Shown here: in pieces, positions 35,891 to 48,100 of the stretch
How positions within the stretch are numbered: position 1 is the first letter of the stretch
Layout of the letters: the number at the start of each line of letters is the position of its first letter
Source of the DNA: Odontocerum albicorne
Taxonomy: Eukaryota; Arthropoda; Insecta; Trichoptera; Odontoceridae
Assembly: GCA_949825065.1 (NCBI GenBank)
Contig: OX463842.1
Span: 34,526,480 to 34,590,479, forward strand
Direction: 5' to 3'
Length of the DNA stretch: 64,000 nt
Made by a program: the position numbers and the translations under genes
Notes under the pieces: model-generated
What the model saw: the letters and a program-made list of their open reading frames with translations, nothing else
What the model was told of the DNA's origin: nothing
Databases searched by the model: none

Positions 35891-38435
35891 TGAACCTTTT
35901 TTAGTAATTTACCGAAATTTCACACTTTTTACCCCAAAAACTGCCATTGACGACCAAGATAGCAATTGACATGTACAAAATCATACCAGAATTATTTATT
36001 GTTCTACATGTTTTCGTGCTTTTCGTTCCGACCCTCTAATTTTGCGAAATTTTAATATTTAATGTCAATTTTTTTCCGTTTAATTGCATTTTGAATACAA
36101 AAAACCCTCTTATTTTGCGAAATCTGAATATTTTATGTCAATTTTTTTCCGTTTGATTGCATTTTGAATACAAAAAAAACGTTATTCTTACGAAAATTTT
36201 ATGATTATAAATAAATTATGTCAAATGTGCGATCTAAAGGCATTCATATTCATTATGATATATAAAGCGACAAAACCTTCCAAAATATGAACGAACTTTT
36301 TTGTTATTAATATACGGAAATTTCACACTTTTCACCCGAAAAAATTCCTTTGACGACCAAGTTAACAATTAACATGTACAAAATCATGCCAGAATTTTAT
36401 TTGTTCTTTCGTGATTTTTTTCGCATCCCTCTAATTTTGCGAAATCTCAATACTTTAGGTCCATTTTTTTCCATTCGGTTGCATTTTGAATACAAAAAAC
36501 ACGTTTTTCTTTCGAAAATTTTATGATTATAAATAAATTATGTCAAATGTGCGATTTAAAGACATTCGCGTTCATTATGATATAAAACGAAAAAAATTCC
36601 GAAATTTGAACGAACTTTTTTGTTATTAATATACCGAAATTTCACACTTTTCACCCGAAAAAAATTCAATTGATGACCAAGATAGAAATTAACATGTACA
36701 AAATCATGCCAGAATTTTTATTTGTTCTACATGTTTTCGTGATTTTTGTCGCAGCCATCTTATTTTGCGAAATCTCTAAATTTTACGTCAATTTTTTTCA
36801 GGTTGATTGATTTGGACTAAATAAAAAACGTTTTGCTTACGAAAATGTTTGGATTGTCAATGAACAATGACAAATACGCGATTTAACTGCATTCGCGTTG
36901 TTTATGATATAAAGCGAAAAAACCTCCAAAATTTGACTGAACCTTTGTTAGTAATTTACCGAAATTTCACAATTTCACCCGAAAAAATGCCATTTACATA
37001 CAAACACGTACAAAATCATGCCAGAATTATTGCTTGTTCTACATGTTTTCGTGCTTTTCGTCCCAGCCTTCATATTTTGCGAAATCGCAATATTTTAGGT
37101 CAATTTTTTTCCGTTTGATTGCATTTTGAATACAAATAACATGTTTTTCTTAGGAAAATGTAAGGATTATAAATAAATCATGTCAAATGTGCGACAAAAT
37201 GCCATTGATGACCAACTTAACAATTACCATGTACCAAATCATGCCAGAATTTTTATTTGTTCTACATTATTTTCGTGCTTTTCGTTCCAACCTTCTAATT
37301 TATCGTAATCTCAATATTTTACGTCAATTTTTTCCAGTTTAATTGACTTGGACTAAAAAAAACACGATTTTCTCACGAAAATGTTTGGATTGTCAATGAA
37401 CAAATGACAAATACGCGATTTAAATGCATTCGCGTTATTTACGATATAAATTGAAAAAACTTCCAAAATTTGACTGAACCTTTGTTAGAAATACACCGAA
37501 ATTTCACACTTTTTACCCAAAAAACTGCCATTGACGACCAGGATAGCAATTAACATGTACAAATTTATATCATAATATAAAACGACAAAACTTCCAAAAT
37601 TTAACCGAAATTTTTTGTTATTAATATACCGAAATTTCACACTTTTCACCCGAAAAAATTCCATTGACGACTAAGATAGAAATTAACATGTACAAAATCA
37701 TGCCAGAATTATTATTTGTTCTACATGTTTTCGTGATTTTCGTTCCCACACTCTATTTTTACGAAATCTCAATATTTTACATCAATTTTTTCCGTTTGAT
37801 TGCATTTTTAATACAAAAAACATGTTTTTCTTACGAAAATGTAAGGATTATAAATAAATCATGTCAAATGTGCGAAAAAATGCCATTGACGACCAACTTA
37901 AACATTACCATGTACAAAATCATGCCAGAGTTTTTATTTGTTCAACATCATTTCGTGCTTTTCGTCCCAGCCCTCAAATTTTGCGAAATCTCAATATTTT
38001 ACATCAATTTTTTCCGTTTGATTGCATTTTTAATACAAAAAACATGTTTTTCTTACGAAAATGTAAGGATTTATAAAAAATCATGTCAAATGTGCGAAAA
38101 AATGCCATTGACGACCAACTTAAAAATTACCGTGTACAAAATCATGCCAGAATTTTTATTTGTTCTACATGTTTTCGTTCTTTTCGTCCCAGCCCTCAAA
38201 TTTTGCGAAATCTCAATATTTTACGTCAATTTTTTCAGTTTGATTGCATTTTGAATACAAGAAACACGTTTTTCTCACGAAAATTTTAGGATTATAATTA
38301 ATCTATTTTTTCCAGTTTGATTTGGACTAAAAATAACATGGTTTTCTTACGGAAATGTTTGGATTGTCAATGAACAATGACAAATACAGGATTTAACTGC
38401 ATTCGCGTTTTTTATGATATAAAGCGAAAAAACCT
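35888..38435 (+). repeat. Nested 2.55-kb unit, copy 1
   Basis: GACTGAACCTTTTTTAGTAA at 35,888 recurs at 38,436, and the content is repeated in order: CAATACTTTAGG, TTCAATTGATGACC, the compressed CATTTACATACAAACACG, TTATCGTAATCTC, and AAATTTATATCATAATATAA. Internal offsets are 2,548-2,558 bp. Copies of the same unit occur at 45,828-48,376 and 48,376 to about 50,040. Confidence 0.9.
37661..38104 (+). repeat. Two adjacent 222-bp short monomers
   Basis: CCATTGACG occurs at 37,661, 37,883 and 38,105, exactly 222 bp apart. In these units TGTGCGA runs directly into AAAAATGCC, so the 104 bp from TTTAAAGGCATTCGCG to TTTTCACCC is missing. Because 222 is a multiple of three and the removed segment contains stops, one frame stays open for 196 codons (37,664-38,254). 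About 34 short-monomer junctions occur in the window. The pair is duplicated at 47,601-48,044. Confidence 0.9.
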
Positions 38436-40125
38436 CCAAAATTTGACTGAACCTTTTTTAGTAATTTACCGAAATTTCACACTTTTTACCCCAAAAACTG
38501 CCATTGACGACCAAGATAGCAATTGACATGTACAAAATCATACCAGAATTATTTATTGTTCTACATGTTTTCGAGCTTTTCGTTCCGACCCTCTAATTTT
38601 GCGAAATTTTAATATTTTATGTCAATTTTTTTCCGTTTCATTGCATTTTGAATACAAAAAACCCTCTTATTTTGCGAAATCTGAATATTTTATGTCAATT
38701 TTTTTCCGTTTGATTGCATTTTGAATACAAAAAAACACGTTATTCTTACGAAAATTTTATGATTATAAATAAATTATTTCAAATGTGCGATCGAAAGGCA
38801 TTCATATTCATTATGATATATAAAGCGACAAAACCTTCCAAAATTTGAACGAACTTTTTTGTTATTAATATACGGAAATTTCACACTTTTCACCCGAAAA
38901 AAATCCTTTGACGACCAAGTTAACAATTAACATGTACAAAATCATGCCAGAATTTTATTTGTTCTTTCGTGATTTTTTTCGCATCCATCTAATTTTGCGA
39001 AATCTCAATACTTTAGGTCCATTTTTTTTCCATTCGGTTGCATTTTGAATACAAAAAACACGTTTTTCTTTCGAAAATTTTAGGATTATAAATAAGTCAT
39101 GTCAAATGTGCGATTTAAAGACATTCGCGTTCATTATGATATAAAACGAAAAAAATTCCGAAATTTGAACGAACTTTTTTGTTATTAATATACCGAAATT
39201 TCACACTTTTCACCCGAAAAAATTCAATTGATGACCACGATAGAAATTAACATGTACAAAATCATGCCAGAATTTTTATTTGTTCTACATGTTTTCGTGA
39301 TTTTTGTCGCAGCCATCTTATTTTGCGAAATCTCTAAATTTTACGTCAATTTTTTTCAGGTTGATTGATTTGGACTAAATAAAAAACGTTTTTCTTACGA
39401 AAATGTTTGGATTGTCAATGAACAATAACAAATACGCGATTAAACTGCATTCGCGTTGTTTATGATATAAAGCGAAAAAACCTCCAAAATTTGACTGAAC
39501 CTTTGTTAGTAATTTACCGAAATTTCACAATTTCACCCTAAAAAATGCCATTTACATACAAACACGTACAAAATCATGCCAGAATTATTGCTTGTTCTAC
39601 ATGTTTTCGTGCTTTTCGTCCCAGCCCTCATATTTTGCGAAATCGCAATATTTTAGGTCAATTTTTTTCCGTTTGATTGCATTTTGAATACAAAAAACAT
39701 GTTTTTCTTAGGATAATGTAAGGATTATAAATAAATCATGTCAAATGTGCGACAAAATGCCATTGACGACCAACTAAACAATTACCATGTACAAAATCAT
39801 GCCAGAATTTTTATTTGTTCTACATTATTTTCGTGCTTTTCGTTCCAACCTTCTAATTTATCGTAATCTCAATATTTTACGTCAATTTTTTCCAGTTTAA
39901 TTGACTTGGACTAAAAAAAACACGATTTTCTCACGAAAATGTTTGGATTGTCAATGAACAAATGACAAATACGCGATTTAAATGCATTCGCGTTATTTAC
40001 GATATAAATTGAAAAAACTTCCAAAATTTGACTGAACCTTTGTTAGAAATACACCGAAATTTCACACTTTTTACCCAAAAAACTGCCATTGACGACCAGG
40101 ATAGCAATTAACATGTAAAAATTTA
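38436..40125 (+). repeat. Nested 2.55-kb unit, copy 2
   Basis: Parallels 35,888 onward. The similarity continues past 40,125 to about 40,560 (the 40,222 frame matches 37,664 at an offset of 2,558 bp), then diverges because only one short monomer follows. There are small differences such as TTTCACCCTAAAAAATG at 39,533 against TTTCACCCGAAAAAATG at 36,973. Confidence 0.87.
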
Positions 40126-42149
40126 TATCATAATATAAAACGACAAAACTTCCAAAATTTAACCGAAATTTTTTGTTATTAATATACCGAAATTTCACAC
40201 TTTTCACCCGAAAAAATTCCATTGACGACCAAGATAGAAATTAACATGTACAAAATCATGCCAGAATTTTTATTTGTTCTACATGTTTTCGTGATTTTCG
40301 TTCCCACACTCTATTTTTACGAAATCTCAATATTTTACATCAATTTTTTCCGTTTGATTGCATTTTTAATACAAAAAACATGTTTTTCTTACGAAAATGT
40401 AAGGATTATAAATAAATCATGTCAAATGTGCGAAAAAATGCCATTGACGACCAACTTAAACATTACCATGTACAAAATCATGCCAGAGTTTTTATTTGTT
40501 CAACATCATTTCGTGCTTTTCGTCCCAGCCCTCAAATTTTGCGAAATCTCAATATTTTACGTCAATTTTTTCCGTTTGACTGCATTTTGAATACAAAAAA
40601 CACGTTTTTCTCACGAAAATTTAAGGATTATAATAAATCTATTTCGTCCAGTTTGATTTGGACTAAAAATAACATGGTTTTCTTACGGAAATGTTTGGAT
40701 TGTCAATGAACAATGACAAATACAGGATTTAACCGCATTCGCGTTTTTTATGATATAAGCGAAAAAACCTTCCAAAATTTGAACGAACTTTTTTGTTATT
40801 AATATCCGGAAATTTCACACTTTTCTCCCGAAAAAATGCCATTGACCAACAAGTTAACAATTAACACGTACAAAATCATACCAGAATTATTATTTGTTCT
40901 ACATGTTTTCGTGCTTTTCGTCCCAGCCCTCATATTTTGCGAAATCTCAATATTTTACGTCAATTTTTTTCCGTTTGATAGCATTTTGAATACAAAAAAC
41001 ACGTTTTTCTTTCGAAAATTTAAGGATTATAAATAAATCATGTCAACTGTGCGATTTAAAGGCATTCGCGTTCATTATGATATAAAACGAAAAAACTTCC
41101 AAAATTTGAACGAACTTTTTTGTTATTAATATATGGAAATTTCACACTTTTCACCCGAATAAATGCATTGACGACCAAGCTTTTTATTAAGATGTACAAA
41201 ATCATGCCAGAATTTTTATTTGTTCTACATGTTTTCGTGCTTTTCGTCCCAGCCCTCATATTTTGCGAAATCTCAATATTTTAGGTCAATTTTTTTCCAT
41301 TCGATTGCATTTTGATTACAAAAAACACGTTTTTCTTTCAAAAATTTTAGGATTATAAATAAGTCATGTCAAATGTGCGACTTAAAGGCATTCGCGTTCA
41401 TTATGATATAAAACGAAAAAATTTCCAAAATTTGAACGAACTTTTTTGTTATTAATATACTGAAATTTCACACTTTTCACCCGTAAAAATGCCATTGACG
41501 ACCACGTTAACAATAAACATGTACAAAATCATGCCAGAATTATTATCTGTTCTACATGTTTTCGTGCTTTTCGTCCCAGCCCTCATATTTTGCGAAATCT
41601 CAATATTTTACGTCAATTTTTTACGTTTGATTGCATTTTGAATACAAAAAACACGTTATTCTTACGAAAATTTTATGATTATTAATAAATTATGTCAATT
41701 GTGCGATCTAAAGGCATTCATATTCATTATGATATATAAAGCGAAAAAACCTTCCAAAATTTGAACGAACTTTTTTGTTATTAATGTAACGAAATTTCAC
41801 ACTTTTCACCCGAAAAAATTCCATTGACGACCAAGATAGAAATTAACATGTACAAAATCATGCCAGAATTATTATTTGTTCTACATGTTTTCGTGCTTTT
41901 CGTTCCAACCCTCTATTTTTACGAAATCTCAATATTTTACATCAATTTTTTCCCTTTGATTGCATTTTTAATACAAAAAACATGTTTTTCTTACGAAAAT
42001 GTAAGGATTTATAAAAAAATCATGTCAAAGGTGCGAAAAAATGCCATTGACGACCAACTTAACAGTTACCATGTACAAAATCATGCCAGAATTTTTATTT
42101 GTTCTACATTATTTTCGTGCTTTTCGTTCCAACCTTCTAATTTATCGTA
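40126..42149 (+). repeat. Satellite block between the two 9.93-kb copies
   Basis: Standard, short and long monomers. 41,050-41,630 belongs to the 35.35-35.88 kb lineage (CCCGAATAAATGCATTG, then TTATCTGTTC). 41,660-42,050 resembles 30,720-31,120 (CAATTGTGCGATC, TTAATGTAACGAAATTTC). The variants AATATCCGGAAATTTC and TTCTCCCGAAAAAATG near 40,801-40,835 are unique in the window. No gene. Confidence 0.85.
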
Positions 42150-45100
42150 ATCTCAATATTTTACGTCAATTTTTTCCAGTTTAATTGACTTGGACTAAAA
42201 AAAACACGATTTTCTCACGAAAATATTTGGATTGTCAATGAACAAATGACAAATACGCGATTTAAATGCATTCGCGTTATTTACGATATAAATTGAAAAA
42301 ACTTCCAAAATTTGACTGAACCTTTGTTAGAAATACACCGAAATTTCACACTTTTTACCCAAAAAACTGCCATTGACGACCAGGATAGCAATTAACATGT
42401 ACAAATTTATATCATAATATAAAACGACAAAACTTCCAAAATTTAACCGAAATTTTTTGTTATTAATATACCGAAATTTCACACTTTTCACCCGAAAAAA
42501 TTCCATTGACGACCAAGATAGAAATTAACATGTACAAAATCATGCCAGAATTTTTATTTGTTCTACATGTTTTCGTGATTTTCGTTCCCACACTCTATTT
42601 TTACGAAATCTCAATATTTTACATCAATTTTTTCCGTTTGATTGCATTTTTAATACAAAAAACATGTTTTTCTTACGAAAATGTAAGGATTATAAATGAA
42701 TCATGTCAAATGAGCGAAAAAATGCGATTGACGACCAACTTAACAATTACCATGTACAAAATCATGCCAGAATTTTTATTTGTTCTACATCATTTCGTGC
42801 TTTTCGTCCCAGCCATCTAATTTGGGAAATCTCAATATTTTACGACAATTTTTTCCGTTTGATTGCATTTTGAATACAAAAAACACGTTATTCTTACGAA
42901 AATTTTAAGATTATAAATAAATTATTTCAAATGTGCGATCTAAAGGTATTCATATTCATTATGATATATAAAGCGAAAAAACCTTCCAAAATTTGAACGA
43001 ACTTTTTTGTTATTAATATACGGAAATTTCACACTTTTCACCCGAAAAAATTCCATTGACGACCAAGTTAACAATTAACATGTACAAAATCATGCCAGAA
43101 TTTTATTTGTTCTACATATTTTCGTGATTTTTGTCGCAGGCATAAAATTTTGCGAAATCTCAATATTTTAGGTCAATTTTTTCCATTTGATTGCATTTTG
43201 AATACAAAAAACAAGTTTTTCTCACGAAAATTTTAGGATTATAATAAATCTATTTTTTCCAGTTTGATTTGGACTAAAAATAACATGGTTTTCTTACGGA
43301 AATGTTTGGATTGTCAATGAACAATGACAAATACAGGATTTAACTGCATTCGCGTTTTTTATGATATAAAGCGAAAAAACCTCCAAAATTTGACTGAACC
43401 TTTTTTAGTAATTTACTGAAATTTCACACTTTTTACCCCAAAAACTGCCATTGACGACCAAGATAGAAATTAACATGTACAAAATCATGCCAGAATTATT
43501 ATTTGTTCTACATGTTTTCGTGCTTTTCGTTCCAACCCTCTATTTTTACGAAATCTCAATATTTTACAACAATTTTTTCCCTTTGATTGCATTTTTAATA
43601 CAAAAAACATGTTTTTCTTACGAAAATGTAAGGATTTATAAAAAAATCATGTCGAAGGTGCGAAAAAATGCCATTGACGACCAACTTAACAATTACCATG
43701 TACAAAATCATGCCAGAATTTTTATTTGTTCTACATCATTTCGTGCTTTTCGTCCCAGCCCTCAAATTTTGCGAAATCTCAATATTTTACGTCAATTTTT
43801 TCCGGTTGATTGCATTTTGAATACAAAAAACACATTATTCTTACGAAAATTTTATGATTATAAATAAATTATGTCAAATGTGCGATCTAAAGGCATTCAT
43901 ATTCATTATGATATATAAAGCGAAAAAACCTTCCAGAATTTGAACGAACTTTTTTTTTGTTAACATACCGAAATTTCACACTTTTCACTCGAAAAAATTC
44001 CATTGACGACCAATATAGAAATAAACATGTACAAAATCAAAATTGTACATGTTTTCGTGCTTTTCGTTCCAACCCTCTATTTATACGAAATCTCAATATT
44101 TTACATAATTTTTTTCCGTTTGATTGCATTTTTGATACAAAAAACATGTTTTTCTTACGAAAATGTAAGGATTATAAATGAATCATGTCAAATGTGCGAA
44201 AAAATGCGATTGACGACCAACTTAACAATTACCATGTACAAAATCATGCCAGAATTTTTATTTGTTCTACATCATTTCGTGCTTTTCGTCCCAGCCATCT
44301 AATTTTGCGAAATCTCAATATTTTACGACAATTTTTTCCGTTTGATTGCATTTTGAATACAAGAAACACGTTTTTCTCACGAAAATTTTAGGATTAAAAT
44401 AAATCTTTTTTTTCCAGTTTGATTTGGACTAAAAATAACATGGTTTTCTTACGGAAATGTTTGGATTGTCAATGAACAATGACAAATACAGGATTTAACC
44501 GCATTGGCGGTTTTTATGATATAAAGCGAAAAAACCTCCAAAATTTGACTGAACCTTTTTTACTAATTTACCGAAATTTCACACTTTTTACCCCAAAAAC
44601 TGCCATTGATGACCAAGATAGCAATTGACATGTACAAAATCATACCAGAATTATTTATTGTTCTACATGTTTTCGTGCTTTTCGTTCCGACCCTCTAATT
44701 TTGCGAAATTTTAATTTTTTATGTCAATTTTTTTCCGTTTGATTGCATTTGGAATAAAAAAAACCCTCTTATTTTGCGAAATCTGAATATTTTATAGCAA
44801 TATTTTTCCGTTTGATTGCATTTTGAATACAAAAAACCCTCTAATTTTGCGAAATGTCAATATTTTATGTCAATTTTTTTCCGTTTGATTGCATTTTGAA
44901 TACAAAAAACACGTTATTCTTACGAAAATTTTAAGATTATAAATAAATTATTTCAAATGTGCGATCTAAAGGCATTCATATTCATTATGATATATAAAGC
45001 GAAAAAACCTTCCAAATTTGAACGAACTTTTTTGTTATTAATATACGGAAATTTCACACTTTTCACCCGAAAAAATTCCATTGACGACCAAGTTAACAAT

Positions 45101-48100
45101 TAACATGTACAAAATCATGCCAGAATTTTATTTGTTCTTTCGTGTTTTTTTTCGCATTTTGAATACAAAAAACCCTCTAATTTTGCCAAATCTCAATATT
45201 TTTTGTCACTTTTTTTTCCATTAGATTGCGTTTTGAATACAAAAAACACGTTTTTCTTTCGAAAATTTTAGGATTATAAATAAATCATGTCAAATGTGCG
45301 ATTTAAAGCATTCGCGTTCATTATGATATAAAACGAAAAAACTTCCAAAATTTGAACGAACTTTTTTGTTATTAATATATGGAAATTTCACACTTTTCAC
45401 CCGAATAAATGCATTGACGACCAAGCTTACTATTAAGATGTACAAAATCATGCCAGAATTTTTATTTGTTCTACATGTTTTCGTGCTTTTCGTCCCAGCC
45501 CTCATATTTTGCGAAATCTCAATATTTTAGGTCAATTTTTTTCCATTCGATTGCATTTTGATTACAAAAAACACGTTTTTCTTTCGAAAATTTTAGGATT
45601 ATAAATAAGTCATGTCAAATGTGCGACTTAAAGGCATTCGCGTTCATTATGATATAAAACGAAAAAATTTCCAAAATTTGAACGAACTTTTTTGTTATTA
45701 ATATACTGAAATTTCACACTTTTCACCCGTAAAAATGCCATTGACGACCACGTTAACAATAAACATGTACAAAATCATGCCAGAATTATTATCTGTTCTA
45801 CATGTTTTCGTGCTTTTCGTCCCTGTCGACTGAACCTTTTTTAGTAATTTACCGAAATTTCACACTTTTTACCCCAAAAACTGCCATTGACGACCAAGAT
45901 AGCAATTGACATGTACAAAATCATACCAGAATTATTTATTGTTCTACATGTTTTCGTGCTTTTCGTTCCGACCCTCTAATTTTGCGAAATTTTAATATTT
46001 TATGTCAATTTTTTTCCGTTTAATTGCATTTTGAATACAAAAAACCCTCTTATTTTGCGAAATCTGAATATTTTATGTCAATTTTTTTCCGTTTGATTGC
46101 ATTTTGAATACAAAAAAAACGTTATTCTTACGAAAATTTTATGATTATAAATAAATTATGTCAAATGTGCGATCTAAAGGCATTCATATTCATTATGATA
46201 TATAAAGCGACAAAACCTTCCAAAATATGAACGAACTTTTTTGTTATTAATATACGGAAATTTCACACTTTTCACCCGAAAAAATTCCTTTGACGACCAA
46301 GTTAACAATTAACATGTACAAAATCATGCCAGAATTTTATTTGTTCTTTCGTGATTTTTTTCGCATCCCTCTAATTTTGCGAAATCTCAATACTTTAGGT
46401 CCATTTTTTTCCATTCGGTTGCATTTTGAATACAAAAAACACGTTTTTCTTTCGAAAATTTTATGATTATAAATAAATTATGTCAAATGTGCGATTTAAA
46501 GACATTCGCGTTCATTATGATATAAAACGAAAAAAATTCCGAAATTTGAACGAACTTTTTTGTTATTAATATACCGAAATTTCACACTTTTCACCCGAAA
46601 AAAATTCAATTGATGACCAAGATAGAAATTAACATGTACAAAATCATGCCAGAATTTTTATTTGTTCTACATGTTTTCGTGATTTTTGTCGCAGCCATCT
46701 TATTTTGCGAAATCTCTAAATTTTACGTCAATTTTTTTCAGGTTGATTGATTTGGACTAAATAAAAAACGTTTTGCTTACGAAAATGTTTGGATTGTCAA
46801 TGAACAATGACAAATACGCGATTTAACTGCATTCGCGTTGTTTATGATATAAAGCGAAAAAACCTCCAAAATTTGACTGAACCTTTGTTAGTAATTTACC
46901 GAAATTTCACAATTTCACCCGAAAAAATGCCATTTACATACAAACACGTACAAAATCATGCCAGAATTATTGCTTGTTCTACATGTTTTCGTGCTTTTCG
47001 TCCCAGCCTTCATATTTTGCGAAATCGCAATATTTTAGGTCAATTTTTTTCCGTTTGATTGCATTTTGAATACAAATAACATGTTTTTCTTAGGAAAATG
47101 TAAGGATTATAAATAAATCATGTCAAATGTGCGACAAAATGCCATTGATGACCAACTTAACAATTACCATGTACCAAATCATGCCAGAATTTTTATTTGT
47201 TCTACATTATTTTCGTGCTTTTCGTTCCAACCTTCTAATTTATCGTAATCTCAATATTTTACGTCAATTTTTTCCAGTTTAATTGACTTGGACTAAAAAA
47301 AACACGATTTTCTCACGAAAATGTTTGGATTGTCAATGAACAAATGACAAATACGCGATTTAAATGCATTCGCGTTATTTACGATATAAATTGAAAAAAC
47401 TTCCAAAATTTGACTGAACCTTTGTTAGAAATACACCGAAATTTCACACTTTTTACCCAAAAAACTGCCATTGACGACCAGGATAGCAATTAACATGTAC
47501 AAATTTATATCATAATATAAAACGACAAAACTTCCAAAATTTAACCGAAATTTTTTGTTATTAATATACCGAAATTTCACACTTTTCACCCGAAAAAATT
47601 CCATTGACGACTAAGATAGAAATTAACATGTACAAAATCATGCCAGAATTATTATTTGTTCTACATGTTTTCGTGATTTTCGTTCCCACACTCTATTTTT
47701 ACGAAATCTCAATATTTTACATCAATTTTTTCCGTTTGATTGCATTTTTAATACAAAAAACATGTTTTTCTTACGAAAATGTAAGGATTATAAATAAATC
47801 ATGTCAAATGTGCGAAAAAATGCCATTGACGACCAACTTAAACATTACCATGTACAAAATCATGCCAGAGTTTTTATTTGTTCAACATCATTTCGTGCTT
47901 TTCGTCCCAGCCCTCAAATTTTGCGAAATCTCAATATTTTACATCAATTTTTTCCGTTTGATTGCATTTTTAATACAAAAAACATGTTTTTCTTACGAAA
48001 ATGTAAGGATTTATAAAAAATCATGTCAAATGTGCGAAAAAATGCCATTGACGACCAACTTAAAAATTACCGTGTACAAAATCATGCCAGAATTTTTATT

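Larger units (their letters stand above)
32225..40125 (+). repeat. 9.93-kb higher-order repeat, copy 1
   Basis: Recurs at 42,150-50,045 at offsets of 9,925 bp (up to about 35,220) and 9,940 bp (35,240 to about 39,000). Long open frames translate identically or with one residue changed in the two copies, so the duplication is recent. It contains the 72-bp cluster, the GTCGAC fusion junction at 35,885 and two copies of the nested 2.55-kb unit. Only satellite sequence is present. Confidence 0.93.

Noticed and set aside
37664..38254. 196-codon plus-strand open frame with hydrophobic repeats (also at 47,604-48,194)
   Set aside because: It begins at a TTG inside a monomer, tracks the satellite period exactly, and exists only where two short monomers lie together. 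Other monomers carry the same text with stops.
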